NCBI RefSeq assembly: GCF_002211285.1
Contig: NZ_LOKX01000022.1
Location: 1-60,636, forward strand
Reading direction: 5' to 3'
DNA length: 60,636 bases
Source: Rhizobium sp. R635
Lineage (GTDB): Bacteria > Pseudomonadota > Alphaproteobacteria > Rhizobiales > Rhizobiaceae
The translations under genes were made by a program, and so were the position numbers. This document shows positions 18,958-27,377 of this stretch, in pieces. The notes beneath the pieces are model-generated. The model was not told where the DNA came from, did no database searches, and saw only the letters and a list, made by a program, of their open reading frames with translations. How positions within the stretch are numbered: the stretch's first letter is position 1; each line of letters begins with the position of its first letter.

Positions 18958-19525
18958 AAATGACCTCCAATTCAAAGTTTCAATCGGGTTTGGGATCTTT
19001 CGCTGAGCAGCGTTCCCTGCCCCATCCCCGTGCTTCAAGAAGTGGACGATCAGCCGCCCTTGCTTCCGAGGGTGAAAATACAAGACGGAAGCCGTCACGC
19101 AATCACCAACTTACTCGAATGAGGGGTTTGGGGGAGCCTTCACGAAACCGTGTTGCTGAAAGGACACAAGTCGGGCGACCGGCCCCAATTTCCTTTATAC
19201 TTTGTTAAGAAAAGCCTGATTTTGCGGCTGGTTAGGCGAAACCAACAAAGAGTTGGACACCGGGTTGGACACACAGTTCCAACACTTTTTTGACAATTTC
19301 CGCCCTTCGCGGGGAGCAACACGCTTATCGGAAGCGTAACCAGATACTCACCGGCCCGCTTTTCGCCATTCGGTGCGCATGAGTCGCGGCAGATGAATCC
19401 CGCAGGCGATTCTTTCGCCCAGGGCAGGGATATTTTCCCGCCGCGCGACCGTGAGGCATAGCCAACTATGCGACTTCGATTCGCGCTGGGGACTAAAGGC
19501 CATTGTGGATTGGGGAAAACAGGGA
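18958..19525. other. 568-base non-coding region between the porin and tRNA-Ser
   Basis: It holds the porin promoter and a long leader. At 19253-19260 and 19265-19272 TTGGACAC occurs twice, 12 bases apart, followed by GTTCCAAC (19276-19283), which can pair with part of either copy, and then a T-run at 19285-19291. Open frames here (for example a minus-strand one that runs through the tRNA) lack coding features. No other gene was recognised. Confidence 0.6.
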
Positions 19526-19616
19526 TGGCGGAGAAGATGGGATTCGAACCCACGATACGCTTTTGACGTATACTCCCTTAGCAGGGGAGCGCCTTCGACC
19601 ACTCGGCCACCTCTCC
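19526..19616 (-). tRNA. tRNA-Ser(GCU)
   Basis: On the minus strand a 91-base cloverleaf with an encoded 3' CCA. The acceptor stem pairs GGAGAGG with CTTCTCC, the D arm has GGCCGAGTGGTCGAAGGC, the anticodon loop CTGCTAA gives anticodon GCT (reads AGC/AGU serine codons), the long variable arm typical of class II serine tRNAs is present, and the T arm is GGGTTCGAATCCC. Confidence 0.96.
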
Positions 19617-19724
19617 GGTGGGAGCCTGATAGAGCCATTCGGCAGGTGAAGCAAGCGCTTTTTCTCCCTTATACACGCAGGCAAGGAAGAGATGGCGCGC
19701 GCGCCTCAACGATCCTCCCGGGCC

Positions 19725-20942
19725 TCAGCCCAGGAGGCTCTTCAGATCCGCAGAGGGATCGGCGAGAATCGATTTGTCGGGATTGGCGCCGGATTCCAAC
19801 AGTTTCTTGCCGGTCACATAGGCTTTCGCGTCGTTGATCGCGTCGACGGCGATCAGCGAGCCTTCCCTGAAATACCAGACCGAATGGGCGCCTTCGCGGG
19901 CGCCGGGGCGCAGCAGCGTCTCGTCATAACCGAGATTGAAGCCGGCGATCTGCAGCTTGACGTCATATTGGTCGGACCAGAACCACGGTTTCGGCTCATA
20001 AGGCTCGCTGCCGCCGGCGATGACGGCCGCCGCCGCTTCGGCCTGGTCGACGGCGTTCTGCACCGATTCGAGCCTGATGCGGCCGCCCTGCCAGGGAAGT
20101 GCGGCGCAATCGCCGGCCGCAAAGATCGACGGGTCGGAGGTGCGGGCGAATTCGTCGACGACGATGCCGTTGGCGACTTCGAGGTCGGCTTCCTTGGCGA
20201 GAAGGTCATTCGGCACGACGCCGATGCCGACGACGACGAAATCGACATCGATGACCGATCCGTCGGAAAGCGCCGCACCGGCGACGCGGCCATCCTTGCC
20301 GATCAGGTGCTTGAGGCCGGTCTTCTCGCGAATCATCACATCATGGGCTTCGTGGATCGCGCGCATGATGTCGGCGGTCTCCTTCGCCGCGACGCGCTGC
20401 AGGATGCGGTCAGCCATCTCGATGACGGTGACCTCAAGGCCGCGATGGCGGGCAACGGCGGCCGCCTCAAGACCGATGTAACCGCCGCCGATGATGAGCA
20501 CGCGGCGACCGGGGCGCATCTCGTCGGCCAGAAGATCGGCATCACGCTTGTCGCGGGCGACATAGACGCCTTCGAGATCGCCGCCGATCGCGGCTGGCAG
20601 CCGGCGCGGCGTCGAGCCTGTTGCGAGCACCAGCGTGCCGTAGTCGAGGACGGAGCCGTCCTGCAGCAGGACCTGCTTGCTGTCCCGCTTGATCTGCTCG
20701 GCCCAGGTCGACAGACGGAGATCGACATCATGTTCGGGATACCACTGCTCCGGGCGGAACAGCAGCCGGTCGAAGGCCATTTCACCAAGCAGGTATTTCT
20801 TCGAAAGCGGCGGGCGCTGATAGGGAGCGACGTCCTCGGCGCCGATGAGAGTGATCGGGCGCGTATCCTTCAATGCACGCAGCTTGGCTGCCAATGCGAA
20901 ACCGGCCTGGCCCGCGCCGATGATCACCAGTCTATCCGTCAC
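19725..20942 (-). CDS. ferredoxin-reductase-type FAD-dependent oxidoreductase
   Basis: A 405-residue flavoprotein of the class that pairs with ferredoxins for P450s and dioxygenases (rhodocoxin/putidaredoxin-reductase type). The FAD fold is at the N-terminus (VIIGAGQAGFALAAKLR), the NAD fold is in the middle (RVLIIGGGYIGLEAA), an ATG-like segment is LVLATGSTPRR, the second FAD motif is IFAAGDCA, and a reductase C domain follows. A GTG start at 20942 is chosen because GGGAG lies eight bases upstream; an ATG 11 codons earlier is possible. No ferredoxin or oxygenase gene is adjacent. Confidence 0.88.
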   Translation of the reverse strand: MTDRLVIIGAGQAGFALAAKLRALKDTRPITLIGAEDVAPYQRPPLSKKYLLGEMAFDRLLFRPEQWYPEHDVDLRLSTWAEQIKRDSKQVLLQDGSVLDYGTLVLATGSTPRRLPAAIGGDLEGVYVARDKRDADLLADEMRPGRRVLIIGGGYIGLEAAAVARHRGLEVTVIEMADRILQRVAAKETADIMRAIHEAHDVMIREKTGLKHLIGKDGRVAGAALSDGSVIDVDFVVVGIGVVPNDLLAKEADLEVANGIVVDEFARTSDPSIFAAGDCAALPWQGGRIRLESVQNAVDQAEAAAAVIAGGSEPYEPKPWFWSDQYDVKLQIAGFNLGYDETLLRPGAREGAHSVWYFREGSLIAVDAINDAKAYVTGKKLLESGANPDKSILADPSADLKSLLG

Positions 20943-21029
20943 GATATCACTCCCGAAACTGCGCCCGACACCCATGCCAAGGCCTATCGCCTGCCCTATG
21001 CGCCGTCAACGGAAAGCGGCTTCTTACAT

Positions 21030-22145
21030 TCAGCCGATCTCGATCCAGCGACGCTCGTGGAAGGACTGTGCCATGGCATGCACCGACTTCTCTATCCTGA
21101 GACCGTCTTCAAATGTCACGATCGACGACGGCTCGCCCGATATTGCCCGGATCAGCTCGCGGCATTCGATGATCTTCAGGTCATTGAAGCCGAGACCGTG
21201 GCCGGGCGCCGGGATGAAGCGATCATAAGGCCGATGGGCAGGCGCCGCCAGTATCTTGCGGAAGCCCTGTTCCGAGCCGCGCCCCTCGGCCTGATAGAGC
21301 TCGAATTCGTTCATGCGCTCCTGGTCGTAGACGATCGAGCCCTTCGAGCCGAAAATCTGCAAAGCGATGCGGCCCTTGCGACCCCAGGCGGCGCGATTCG
21401 CCATCAGGACCGCGGAGATGCCGCCGCCGAGCCGCATCAGCACGCTGGCGCCATCGTGGTTTTCGACCGCGCGGCGACCACCTTCGCTGAGCGGCCGGTC
21501 GGCATAGGGCTTCACCATATCCGTTATGACAGCCTCGACATGGCCGAAAAGATACCAGAGCAGCGACAGCGGGTGCACGGCGAAATCGTCGAGCGCGCCG
21601 TAGCCGGCGGAAAGCTCGCTCTTCCAATAGAAAAACGCATCGGGATCGGCCATGAAATCCTCGTCCATCTCCACGCGGATATGGGTGACCGTGCCGATGG
21701 CGCCCTCGCCAATCAGCGTCTTGATATGCCGCATGACGGGATTCTGGATATAGTTGTAGCCAAGGGCAGCGACCTTGCCGGATCTCTTCGCCGTTTCCAG
21801 CATGCGTTCGGCATCGGCATAGGCCGGCGCCATCGGCTTTTCGCACCAGACATGCTTGCCGGCTTCAAGAGCGGCGATGGCCATTTCCGCGTGAAACTGA
21901 TTGGGCGTGGTGACGGAGACGACGTCGACCTCGGGATCGGCGATCAGCGCCCGCCAGTCGGCCGTCGCCTTCTCGAAGCCGAATTCACCGGCGCGCGCCT
22001 CAGCAAGTCCGGCATTGGCTTCCGCCAGATGCACGAGCCGCGGACGTTCGACATCGCCGAACACCGTCTTCACCGCATTCCACGCCAGCGCATGGCACTT
22101 GCCCATATAACCGGTGCCGATCAAACCGATGCCGAGTGGCTTCAT
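21030..22145 (-). CDS. Gfo/Idh/MocA-family dehydrogenase
   Basis: A 371-residue NAD(P)-dependent sugar or inositol dehydrogenase. The Rossmann motif is GLIGTGYMGKCHA, the catalytic-site motif is HVWCEKPMAPAYADA (EKP), and the C-terminal substrate domain contains DDFAVHPLSLLWYLFG. It is divergent from iolR across 206 bases that carry two GGAATATTT sites resembling IolR operators, so it probably takes part in inositol or inositol-derivative oxidation. S. meliloti has a similarly placed oxidoreductase gene next to iolR; the exact substrate is inference. Confidence 0.87.
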   Translation of the reverse strand: MKPLGIGLIGTGYMGKCHALAWNAVKTVFGDVERPRLVHLAEANAGLAEARAGEFGFEKATADWRALIADPEVDVVSVTTPNQFHAEMAIAALEAGKHVWCEKPMAPAYADAERMLETAKRSGKVAALGYNYIQNPVMRHIKTLIGEGAIGTVTHIRVEMDEDFMADPDAFFYWKSELSAGYGALDDFAVHPLSLLWYLFGHVEAVITDMVKPYADRPLSEGGRRAVENHDGASVLMRLGGGISAVLMANRAAWGRKGRIALQIFGSKGSIVYDQERMNEFELYQAEGRGSEQGFRKILAAPAHRPYDRFIPAPGHGLGFNDLKIIECRELIRAISGEPSSIVTFEDGLRIEKSVHAMAQSFHERRWIEIG

Positions 22146-22178
22146 TTCCGTCTCCTCCAGAGCTGCGCGCGGATTTTT

Positions 22179-22192
22179 GGAATATTTAGATC
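22179..22192. promoter_or_regulatory. candidate IolR site upstream of the divergent dehydrogenase
   Basis: GGAATATTTAGATC, followed by ATTTTG, lies 34 bases upstream of the dehydrogenase start. It aligns with the site at 22320 (shared GGAATATTT, then TCAT three bases on), but the right half does not match TTCC well. Assignment to IolR is by position and similarity only. Confidence 0.4.
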
Positions 22193-22319
22193 ATTTTGAC
22201 AAGCGATGACTCATCACAGATTTTCGCCTCTCCCTCGATTTTCTGTCCAAAAACCTTGAATTACAGGGGATTAAAAACAATTAGGCGTCCACTTTGAAAT
22301 CGTTTATGCTCGACAATAT

Positions 22320-22333
22320 GGAATATTTGTTTC
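22320..22333. promoter_or_regulatory. candidate IolR operator upstream of iolR
   Basis: GGAATATTTGTTTC matches GGAA-N6-TTCC, the palindrome reported for S. meliloti IolR, with one mismatch. It lies 19 bases upstream of the iolR ATG and overlaps a possible -10 region after TTGAAA at about 22294, which fits autoregulation. Confidence 0.55.
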
Positions 22334-22351
22334 ATCTCGTGAGCCGCCAGC

Positions 22352-23227
22352 ATGGATAATGGTCCCCAGGGTCAAGCGCGTGTACCGCGCGATTTCGAAA
22401 GCCTGCGCAGCACGATCATCGAGCGCAAGGCAAGCATGCCGAAGCGGCTGGCGCAGGTCGCCGCCTTCGCCCTCGGCAATCCCGACGAAATCGCCTTCGG
22501 CACGACGGCGAGCATCGCCGCCGCCTCCGAGGTCCAGCCCTCGACGCTGGTGCGCCTGGCGCATCATCTCGGCTATGAGGGCTTTTCCGACCTTCAGAGT
22601 ATCTTCCGCGAAAGGCTGCGCGACCGGACGCTGAGTTATGAAGAACGGCTCGTCACGCTGGAGCAGGCGAGCGGCGACGACGAGGACGCCAATCTGCTCT
22701 CCGGCTTCATCGCCGCGGCAAATCAGTCGGTCAACCGGCTGGCGGCAACGGTGCAGACGGACACTTTCACAAAGGCGGTGAACATCCTGGCCGCCGCCGA
22801 GACGATCTATCTGATCGCCAAGCGACGCTCCTATCCGCTGACGGCGCATATGACCTACGCTTTTTCCAAGCTCAACATCCGTCACCAGATCGTCGCCTCG
22901 CCGAACGGCGTCGATCCCGAGATGGTGCAGTTCGCAACACCAAAGGATGCAGCGATCGCGGCGAGCTTCTCGCCCTATGCGGCCGACAGCCTCACGCAGA
23001 GCCAGGAGCTTGCCGACCGCGGCGTCCCCATCATTGCAATCACCGATTCGGCCTTTTCGCCGCTTGCCGCCTGCGCCACACATTGGTTCGAAGTGGCGGA
23101 AGCGGACTTCGCAGGCTTCCGTTCCCTTTCGGCCTCGATGGCGCTCACCATGGCGCTGCCGGTTGCGATCGCCGAACGGCGGCGCAAGCGTCAGCATTCA
23201 AAAGCTGGAAAAGAGAAAATGGAATAA
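22352..23227 (+). CDS. iolR: RpiR-family regulator of inositol catabolism
   Basis: A 291-residue regulator: N-terminal RpiR-type HTH (about 20-95; FALGNPDEIAFGTTASIAAASEVQPSTLVRLAHHLGYEGFSDLQ) and a C-terminal SIS sugar-phosphate-binding domain (about 130-265). The rhizobial IolR is an RpiR protein that represses iol genes and is relieved by an inositol-pathway intermediate. The context, directly before iolC with GGAA-N6-TTCC operators on both sides, supports that identity. No strong ribosome site precedes the ATG at 22352. The stop codon overlaps the first operator of iolC. Confidence 0.9.
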   Translation: MDNGPQGQARVPRDFESLRSTIIERKASMPKRLAQVAAFALGNPDEIAFGTTASIAAASEVQPSTLVRLAHHLGYEGFSDLQSIFRERLRDRTLSYEERLVTLEQASGDDEDANLLSGFIAAANQSVNRLAATVQTDTFTKAVNILAAAETIYLIAKRRSYPLTAHMTYAFSKLNIRHQIVASPNGVDPEMVQFATPKDAAIAASFSPYAADSLTQSQELADRGVPIIAITDSAFSPLAACATHWFEVAEADFAGFRSLSASMALTMALPVAIAERRRKRQHSKAGKEKME

Positions 23228-23264
23228 ACATTCCGAATTGACAAAATATCGGAACCAATGTTTC
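23221..23264 (+). promoter_or_regulatory. iolC promoter with two IolR-type operators
   Basis: GGAATAAACATTCC (23221-23234) is a perfect GGAA-N6-TTCC palindrome that overlaps the iolR stop. GGAACCAATGTTTC (23251-23264) is a one-mismatch copy centred 30 bases on. A TTGACA -35 box (23238-23243) lies between them, so the second site would cover the -10 region. This arrangement fits repression of iolC-iolD-iolE-iolB by IolR dimers on about the same helix face. Confidence 0.7.
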
Positions 23265-23319
23265 ATTATTGGCATTCGCAGGCACTGGAAGCCGCGCAAA
23301 AATCTAGCGGGAGGACATC

Positions 23320-25254
23320 ATGGTACAATCGAATCCGGGTTCACAGCCGGAGCCGGCGCTTGATGTAATCACCATCGGCCGCTCCTCGGTCGATCTTTAC
23401 GGCCAGCAGATCGGTTCGCGGCTGGAGGATATCGCTTCCTTCGCCAAATCCGTCGGCGGCTGCCCGTCCAACATCGCCATCGGCACTGCGCGGCTCGGTC
23501 TCAAGTCCGGCCTCATCACCCGCGTCGGCGACGAGCAGATGGGCCGCTTCATCCGCGAGCAGGCGGCGCGCGAAGGCGTGGCGACGGACGGCATCGTCAC
23601 CGACAAGGAACGACTGACGGCGCTGGTGCTGCTGGCGGTCGAGGCCGAAGGCGTATCGCCGATGATCTTCTACCGCTCCGATTGCGCAGACATGGCGCTC
23701 GAGGAAGGCGATATCGACGAAAACTTCATCAAGTCCTCGCGCGCCGTTCTCGTCTCCGGCACGCATTTCTCGCGGCCGAACACCGAAGCCGCGCAGCGCA
23801 AGGCGATCCGCATCGCCAAGGAGAACGGCCGCAAGGTGATCTTCGACATCGACTACCGGCCCAACCTCTGGGGGCTTGCCGGCCATGCGGAAGGTTTCGA
23901 GCGTTATGTGAAATCCGACCGCGTCTCCTCGAAGATGAAGGAGACGCTGCCGGATTGCGACCTCATCGTCGGCACCGAAGAGGAAATCCTGATCGCATCA
24001 GGCGCCGACGACGTACTCGGTGCGCTGAAGGAAATCCGCCGCCTGACGCCGGCGACGATCGTGCTCAAGCGCGGCGCCATGGGCTGCATCGTCTATGATG
24101 GGCCGATCGCCGACGATCTCGAAGCCGGTATCGTCGGCGAGGGTTTCCCGATCGAGGTGTTCAATGTGCTCGGCGCCGGCGACGCCTTCATGTCCGGCTT
24201 CCTGCGCGGCTTCCTGCGCGACGAGCCGCTGAAGACCTGCGCCACCTGGGCCAATGCCTGCGGCGCCTTCGCCGTCTCCCGCCTGCTCTGCTCGCCGGAA
24301 TATCCGACCTGGGCGGAACTCGACTTCTTCCTGAAGACCGGCAGCAAACATCGGGCGCTGCGCAAGGACGAGGCGATCAACCATATCCATTGGGCATCGA
24401 CGCGCCGCGGCGAAATCCCGCTTCTGATGGCGCTGGCGATCGATCACCGCTCGCAGCTCGTCAGCGTCGCCGATGAACTCGGCGTCGGCCATGACAAGAT
24501 CGTCGCTTTCAAGCGGCTGGCGGTCGAGGCTGCAGCAAGGGTTTCGAACGGCCGCGATGGCTACGGCATGCTGATCGACGAACGCTTCGGGCGCGACGCG
24601 TTCTTCGACGCCGCAACGAAGAATTTCTCCTGGATCGGACGGCCGGTGGAACTGCCGGGCTCGAAGCCGCTGCGCTTCGAATTCAGCCAGGATATCGGTT
24701 CCCAGCTTGTGGAATGGCCGCTTGGACATTGCATCAAGTGCCTGTGCTTCTACCACCCCGACGATCCGGCTGAACTAAAGACGGAGCAGCAGGAGAAGCT
24801 GCGCACGCTTTTCGAAGCCGCGCGCAAAGTCGGCCGCGAACTGCTGGTGGAAATCATCGCCGGCAAGAACGGCCCGCTCACCGACGATACGATCGCGACC
24901 GCGCTCGAAGAACTCTATGCGCTCGGCATCAAGCCGGACTGGTGGAAGCTGGAGCCGCAAGCCTCCGGCGAGGCCTGGAAGAAGATCGACGCGGTCATCG
25001 CCAAAAATGATCCATGGTGCCGCGGTATCGTGCTGCTCGGCCTCGAAGCGCCCGCCGACGAGCTGATTTCCTGCTTCGAAGCGACGCTGGCTGCCCCCTC
25101 GGTCAAGGGCTTTGCCGTCGGCCGGACGATCTTTGCCGATCCGGCGCGGGCATGGCTCTCGGGCAACATGAACGACGAGGAGGCGATCGCCGACATGGCC
25201 GGTCGCTTCCGGCAACTGACGGAAGCCTGGCTTAAGACGCGCGGGCTTCAGTAG
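23320..25254 (+). CDS. iolC: 5-dehydro-2-deoxygluconokinase fused to a DUF2090 domain
   Basis: A 644-residue fusion. Residues 15-330 are a PfkB/ribokinase-type IolC kinase that phosphorylates 2-deoxy-5-keto-D-gluconate; GGCPSNIAIGTARLG is near the N-terminus and the catalytic base is D288 in NVLGAGDAFMSGF. Residues 340-640 are a DUF2090 domain, an aldolase-like barrel (LMALAIDHRSQL) found fused to IolC in alphaproteobacteria; it may act on the kinase product, but this is inference. GGGAGG precedes the ATG. It is the first gene of iolC-iolD-iolE-iolB. Confidence 0.94.
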   Translation: MVQSNPGSQPEPALDVITIGRSSVDLYGQQIGSRLEDIASFAKSVGGCPSNIAIGTARLGLKSGLITRVGDEQMGRFIREQAAREGVATDGIVTDKERLTALVLLAVEAEGVSPMIFYRSDCADMALEEGDIDENFIKSSRAVLVSGTHFSRPNTEAAQRKAIRIAKENGRKVIFDIDYRPNLWGLAGHAEGFERYVKSDRVSSKMKETLPDCDLIVGTEEEILIASGADDVLGALKEIRRLTPATIVLKRGAMGCIVYDGPIADDLEAGIVGEGFPIEVFNVLGAGDAFMSGFLRGFLRDEPLKTCATWANACGAFAVSRLLCSPEYPTWAELDFFLKTGSKHRALRKDEAINHIHWASTRRGEIPLLMALAIDHRSQLVSVADELGVGHDKIVAFKRLAVEAAARVSNGRDGYGMLIDERFGRDAFFDAATKNFSWIGRPVELPGSKPLRFEFSQDIGSQLVEWPLGHCIKCLCFYHPDDPAELKTEQQEKLRTLFEAARKVGRELLVEIIAGKNGPLTDDTIATALEELYALGIKPDWWKLEPQASGEAWKKIDAVIAKNDPWCRGIVLLGLEAPADELISCFEATLAAPSVKGFAVGRTIFADPARAWLSGNMNDEEAIADMAGRFRQLTEAWLKTRGLQ

Positions 25255-25270
25255 GATATAAAATTTAGAC

Positions 25271-25425
25271 CTCTTCCCAACCCCTCCCCACAAGGGGGAG
25301 GGACTTAACTTGGGGCATCGCTTCACGCCACAAACGAGCTCTCTTGCGGGCGCAAGGTTGCGGTGAAATGCGGTGAGCCCCACGAGTTAGCCCCTCCCCC
25401 TTGTGGGGAGGGGTTGGGGAGGGGA
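25271..25425. repeat. palindromic intergenic repeat, copy 1 (iolC-iolD)
   Basis: Outer arms at 25271-25304 and about 25388-25425 are near-perfect inverted copies built around CCCCTCCCCACAAGGGGGAG, each arm being itself a hairpin (CCCTCCCC / GGGGGAGGG). The same sequence, including AACTTGGGGCA after the left arm, recurs at 57998-58127. It occupies almost the whole gap between iolC and iolD, so it is transcribed within the operon and could affect mRNA stability or relative expression. Confidence 0.85.
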
Positions 25426-25458
25426 AACCAAGAAGAGCGAAGATTGCGGGAGGCCCCG

Positions 25459-27309
25459 ATGGGCAAGACGATACGGTTGACGATGGCGCAGGCCGTCGCG
25501 CATTTCCTGAAAGTACAGATGACTGTTGTCGACGGCAAAAAGGTGCCGATCTTCGGTGGCGTCTGGGCGATCTTCGGCCACGGCAACGTCGCCGGCATCG
25601 GCGAGGCTCTTTATCAGGTGCGTGGGGAATTGACGACCTACCGCGCCCATAACGAACAGGGCATGGCGCATGCCGCGATCGCCTATGCCAAGGCGAGCTT
25701 CCGCCAGCGCTTCATGGCCTGCACGACCTCCATCGGTCCCGGCGCGCTGAACATGGTGACGGCCGCAGGTGTGGCGCATGTCAACCGCATTCCAGTTCTC
25801 TTCCTGCCCGGCGACGTCTTCGCCAACCGCGCGCCCGACCCGGTGCTGCAGCAGATCGAGGATTTCGGCGACGGCACGGTGTCCGCCAATGACGCCTTCC
25901 GCCCGGTTTCGCGTTACTTCGACCGAATCACCCGGCCCGAGCAGATCATCACGGCGCTGAAGCGCGCCATGCAGGTGCTGACCGATCCGCTCGATTGCGG
26001 GCCGGTGACATTGTCGCTCTGCCAGGACGTTCAGGCCGAAGCTTTCGATTATCCGGAAAGCCTGTTCGAAGAAAAAGTCTGGACGACCCGCCGGCCGCAG
26101 CCGGATGCCGACGAGCTGGCAAACGCCATCGCGCTGATCAAGGCGTCTCAAAAGCCGGTGGTCGTTGCCGGCGGCGGTGTGCTCTATTCGCAGGCGACCA
26201 AGGAGCTTGCCGCCTTCGCCGAAGCCCATGCCATCCCCGTCGTCGTCACCCAGGCCGGCAAATCGTCGATCAACGAGACCCATCCGCTGGCGCTCGGCTC
26301 GGTCGGCGTCACCGGCACCTCGGCAGCGAATGCCATTGCCGAAGAGACGGATCTCATCATCGCCGTCGGCACGCGCTGCCAGGATTTCACGACCGGCTCC
26401 TGGGCGCTCTTCAAGAACGACGGCCTGAAGATGGTCGGCCTCAATATCGCCGCCTATGACGCGGTGAAGCACGACAGCCATCCTGTGGTGGCCGATGCCC
26501 GCGAAGGGCTGAAGGCGCTTTCGGCAGGACTTTCCGGCTGGAAGGCGCCGGCGGCACTTACCGAGAAGGCAACGGCGGAAAAGAAGGTCTGGATGGAGGC
26601 TGCCACCAAGGCGATGGCCGCGACCAATACCGCCCTGCCCTCCGATGCACAGGTGATCGGCGCGGTGGCGCGCACGATCGGCGGCGAGAACACGACGGTG
26701 CTTTGCGCCGCGGGTGGTCTGCCCGGAGAATTGCACAAGCTCTGGCCGGCGACGTCACCGGGCAGCTATCACATGGAATACGGCTTCTCCTGCATGGGCT
26801 ACGAGATCGCCGGCGGGCTCGGCGCCAAGATGGCGCGTCCGGAACGCGATGTCGTCGTCATGGTCGGCGACGGTTCCTACATGATGATGAATTCCGAGAT
26901 CGCGACCTCGGTCATGCTCGGCCTCAAGATCAATATCGTCATGCTCGACAATCGCGGCTATGGCTGCATTAACCGGTTGCAGATGGGAACCGGCGGCGCC
27001 AACTTCAACAATCTGCTCAAGGACTCCTATCATGAAGTGATGCCGGAGATCGATTTCCGTGCACACGCCGAAAGCATGGGCGCCATTGCCGTCAAGGTCG
27101 GCTCCATCGCCGAACTCGAGCAGGCGATCGCCGATTCGAAGAAGAATGATCGTACGTCCGTCTTCGTCATCGACACCGACCCGCTCATCACCACCGAGGC
27201 CGGCGGCCACTGGTGGGATGTCGTGGTGCCGGAAGTCAGCCCGCGCGAAGAGGTCAACAAGGCGCGCAAGGGTTATGTCGAAGCCCGCGCTTCCCAGCGC
27301 ATCGGCTGA
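25459..27309 (+). CDS. iolD: 3D-(3,5/4)-trihydroxycyclohexane-1,2-dione hydrolase
   Basis: A 616-residue thiamine-diphosphate enzyme that hydrolyses the ring of THcHDO in inositol breakdown. The N-terminal pyrimidine-binding domain has AHNEQGMAHAAIAYAK with the catalytic Glu; the central domain runs about 215-350; the ThDP motif is GDGSYMMMNSEIATSVMLGLKINIVMLDN. The start at 25459 (MGKTIRLTMAQA) follows GGGAGG; the frame continues upstream into the repeat, which is not coding. About 69 bases separate it from iolE. Confidence 0.95.
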   Translation: MGKTIRLTMAQAVAHFLKVQMTVVDGKKVPIFGGVWAIFGHGNVAGIGEALYQVRGELTTYRAHNEQGMAHAAIAYAKASFRQRFMACTTSIGPGALNMVTAAGVAHVNRIPVLFLPGDVFANRAPDPVLQQIEDFGDGTVSANDAFRPVSRYFDRITRPEQIITALKRAMQVLTDPLDCGPVTLSLCQDVQAEAFDYPESLFEEKVWTTRRPQPDADELANAIALIKASQKPVVVAGGGVLYSQATKELAAFAEAHAIPVVVTQAGKSSINETHPLALGSVGVTGTSAANAIAEETDLIIAVGTRCQDFTTGSWALFKNDGLKMVGLNIAAYDAVKHDSHPVVADAREGLKALSAGLSGWKAPAALTEKATAEKKVWMEAATKAMAATNTALPSDAQVIGAVARTIGGENTTVLCAAGGLPGELHKLWPATSPGSYHMEYGFSCMGYEIAGGLGAKMARPERDVVVMVGDGSYMMMNSEIATSVMLGLKINIVMLDNRGYGCINRLQMGTGGANFNNLLKDSYHEVMPEIDFRAHAESMGAIAVKVGSIAELEQAIADSKKNDRTSVFVIDTDPLITTEAGGHWWDVVVPEVSPREEVNKARKGYVEARASQRIG

Positions 27310-27377
27310 ACAGATTACCGCCATTTTTTTCGGAAGAGCGGTCCCGCTCTTCCACGATGTTTTTAAGGAGAATGTTG

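Noticed and set aside
19140..19553. 137-residue open frame near tRNA-Ser
   Set aside because: It overlaps the tRNA gene and has no recognisable domain; an integrase remnant was considered but no catalytic motif is present.
19692..22199. 835-residue open frame on the plus strand
   Set aside because: Antisense to two recognisable genes (flavoprotein and Gfo/Idh/MocA dehydrogenase) and crosses the gap between them; no domain is visible in it.
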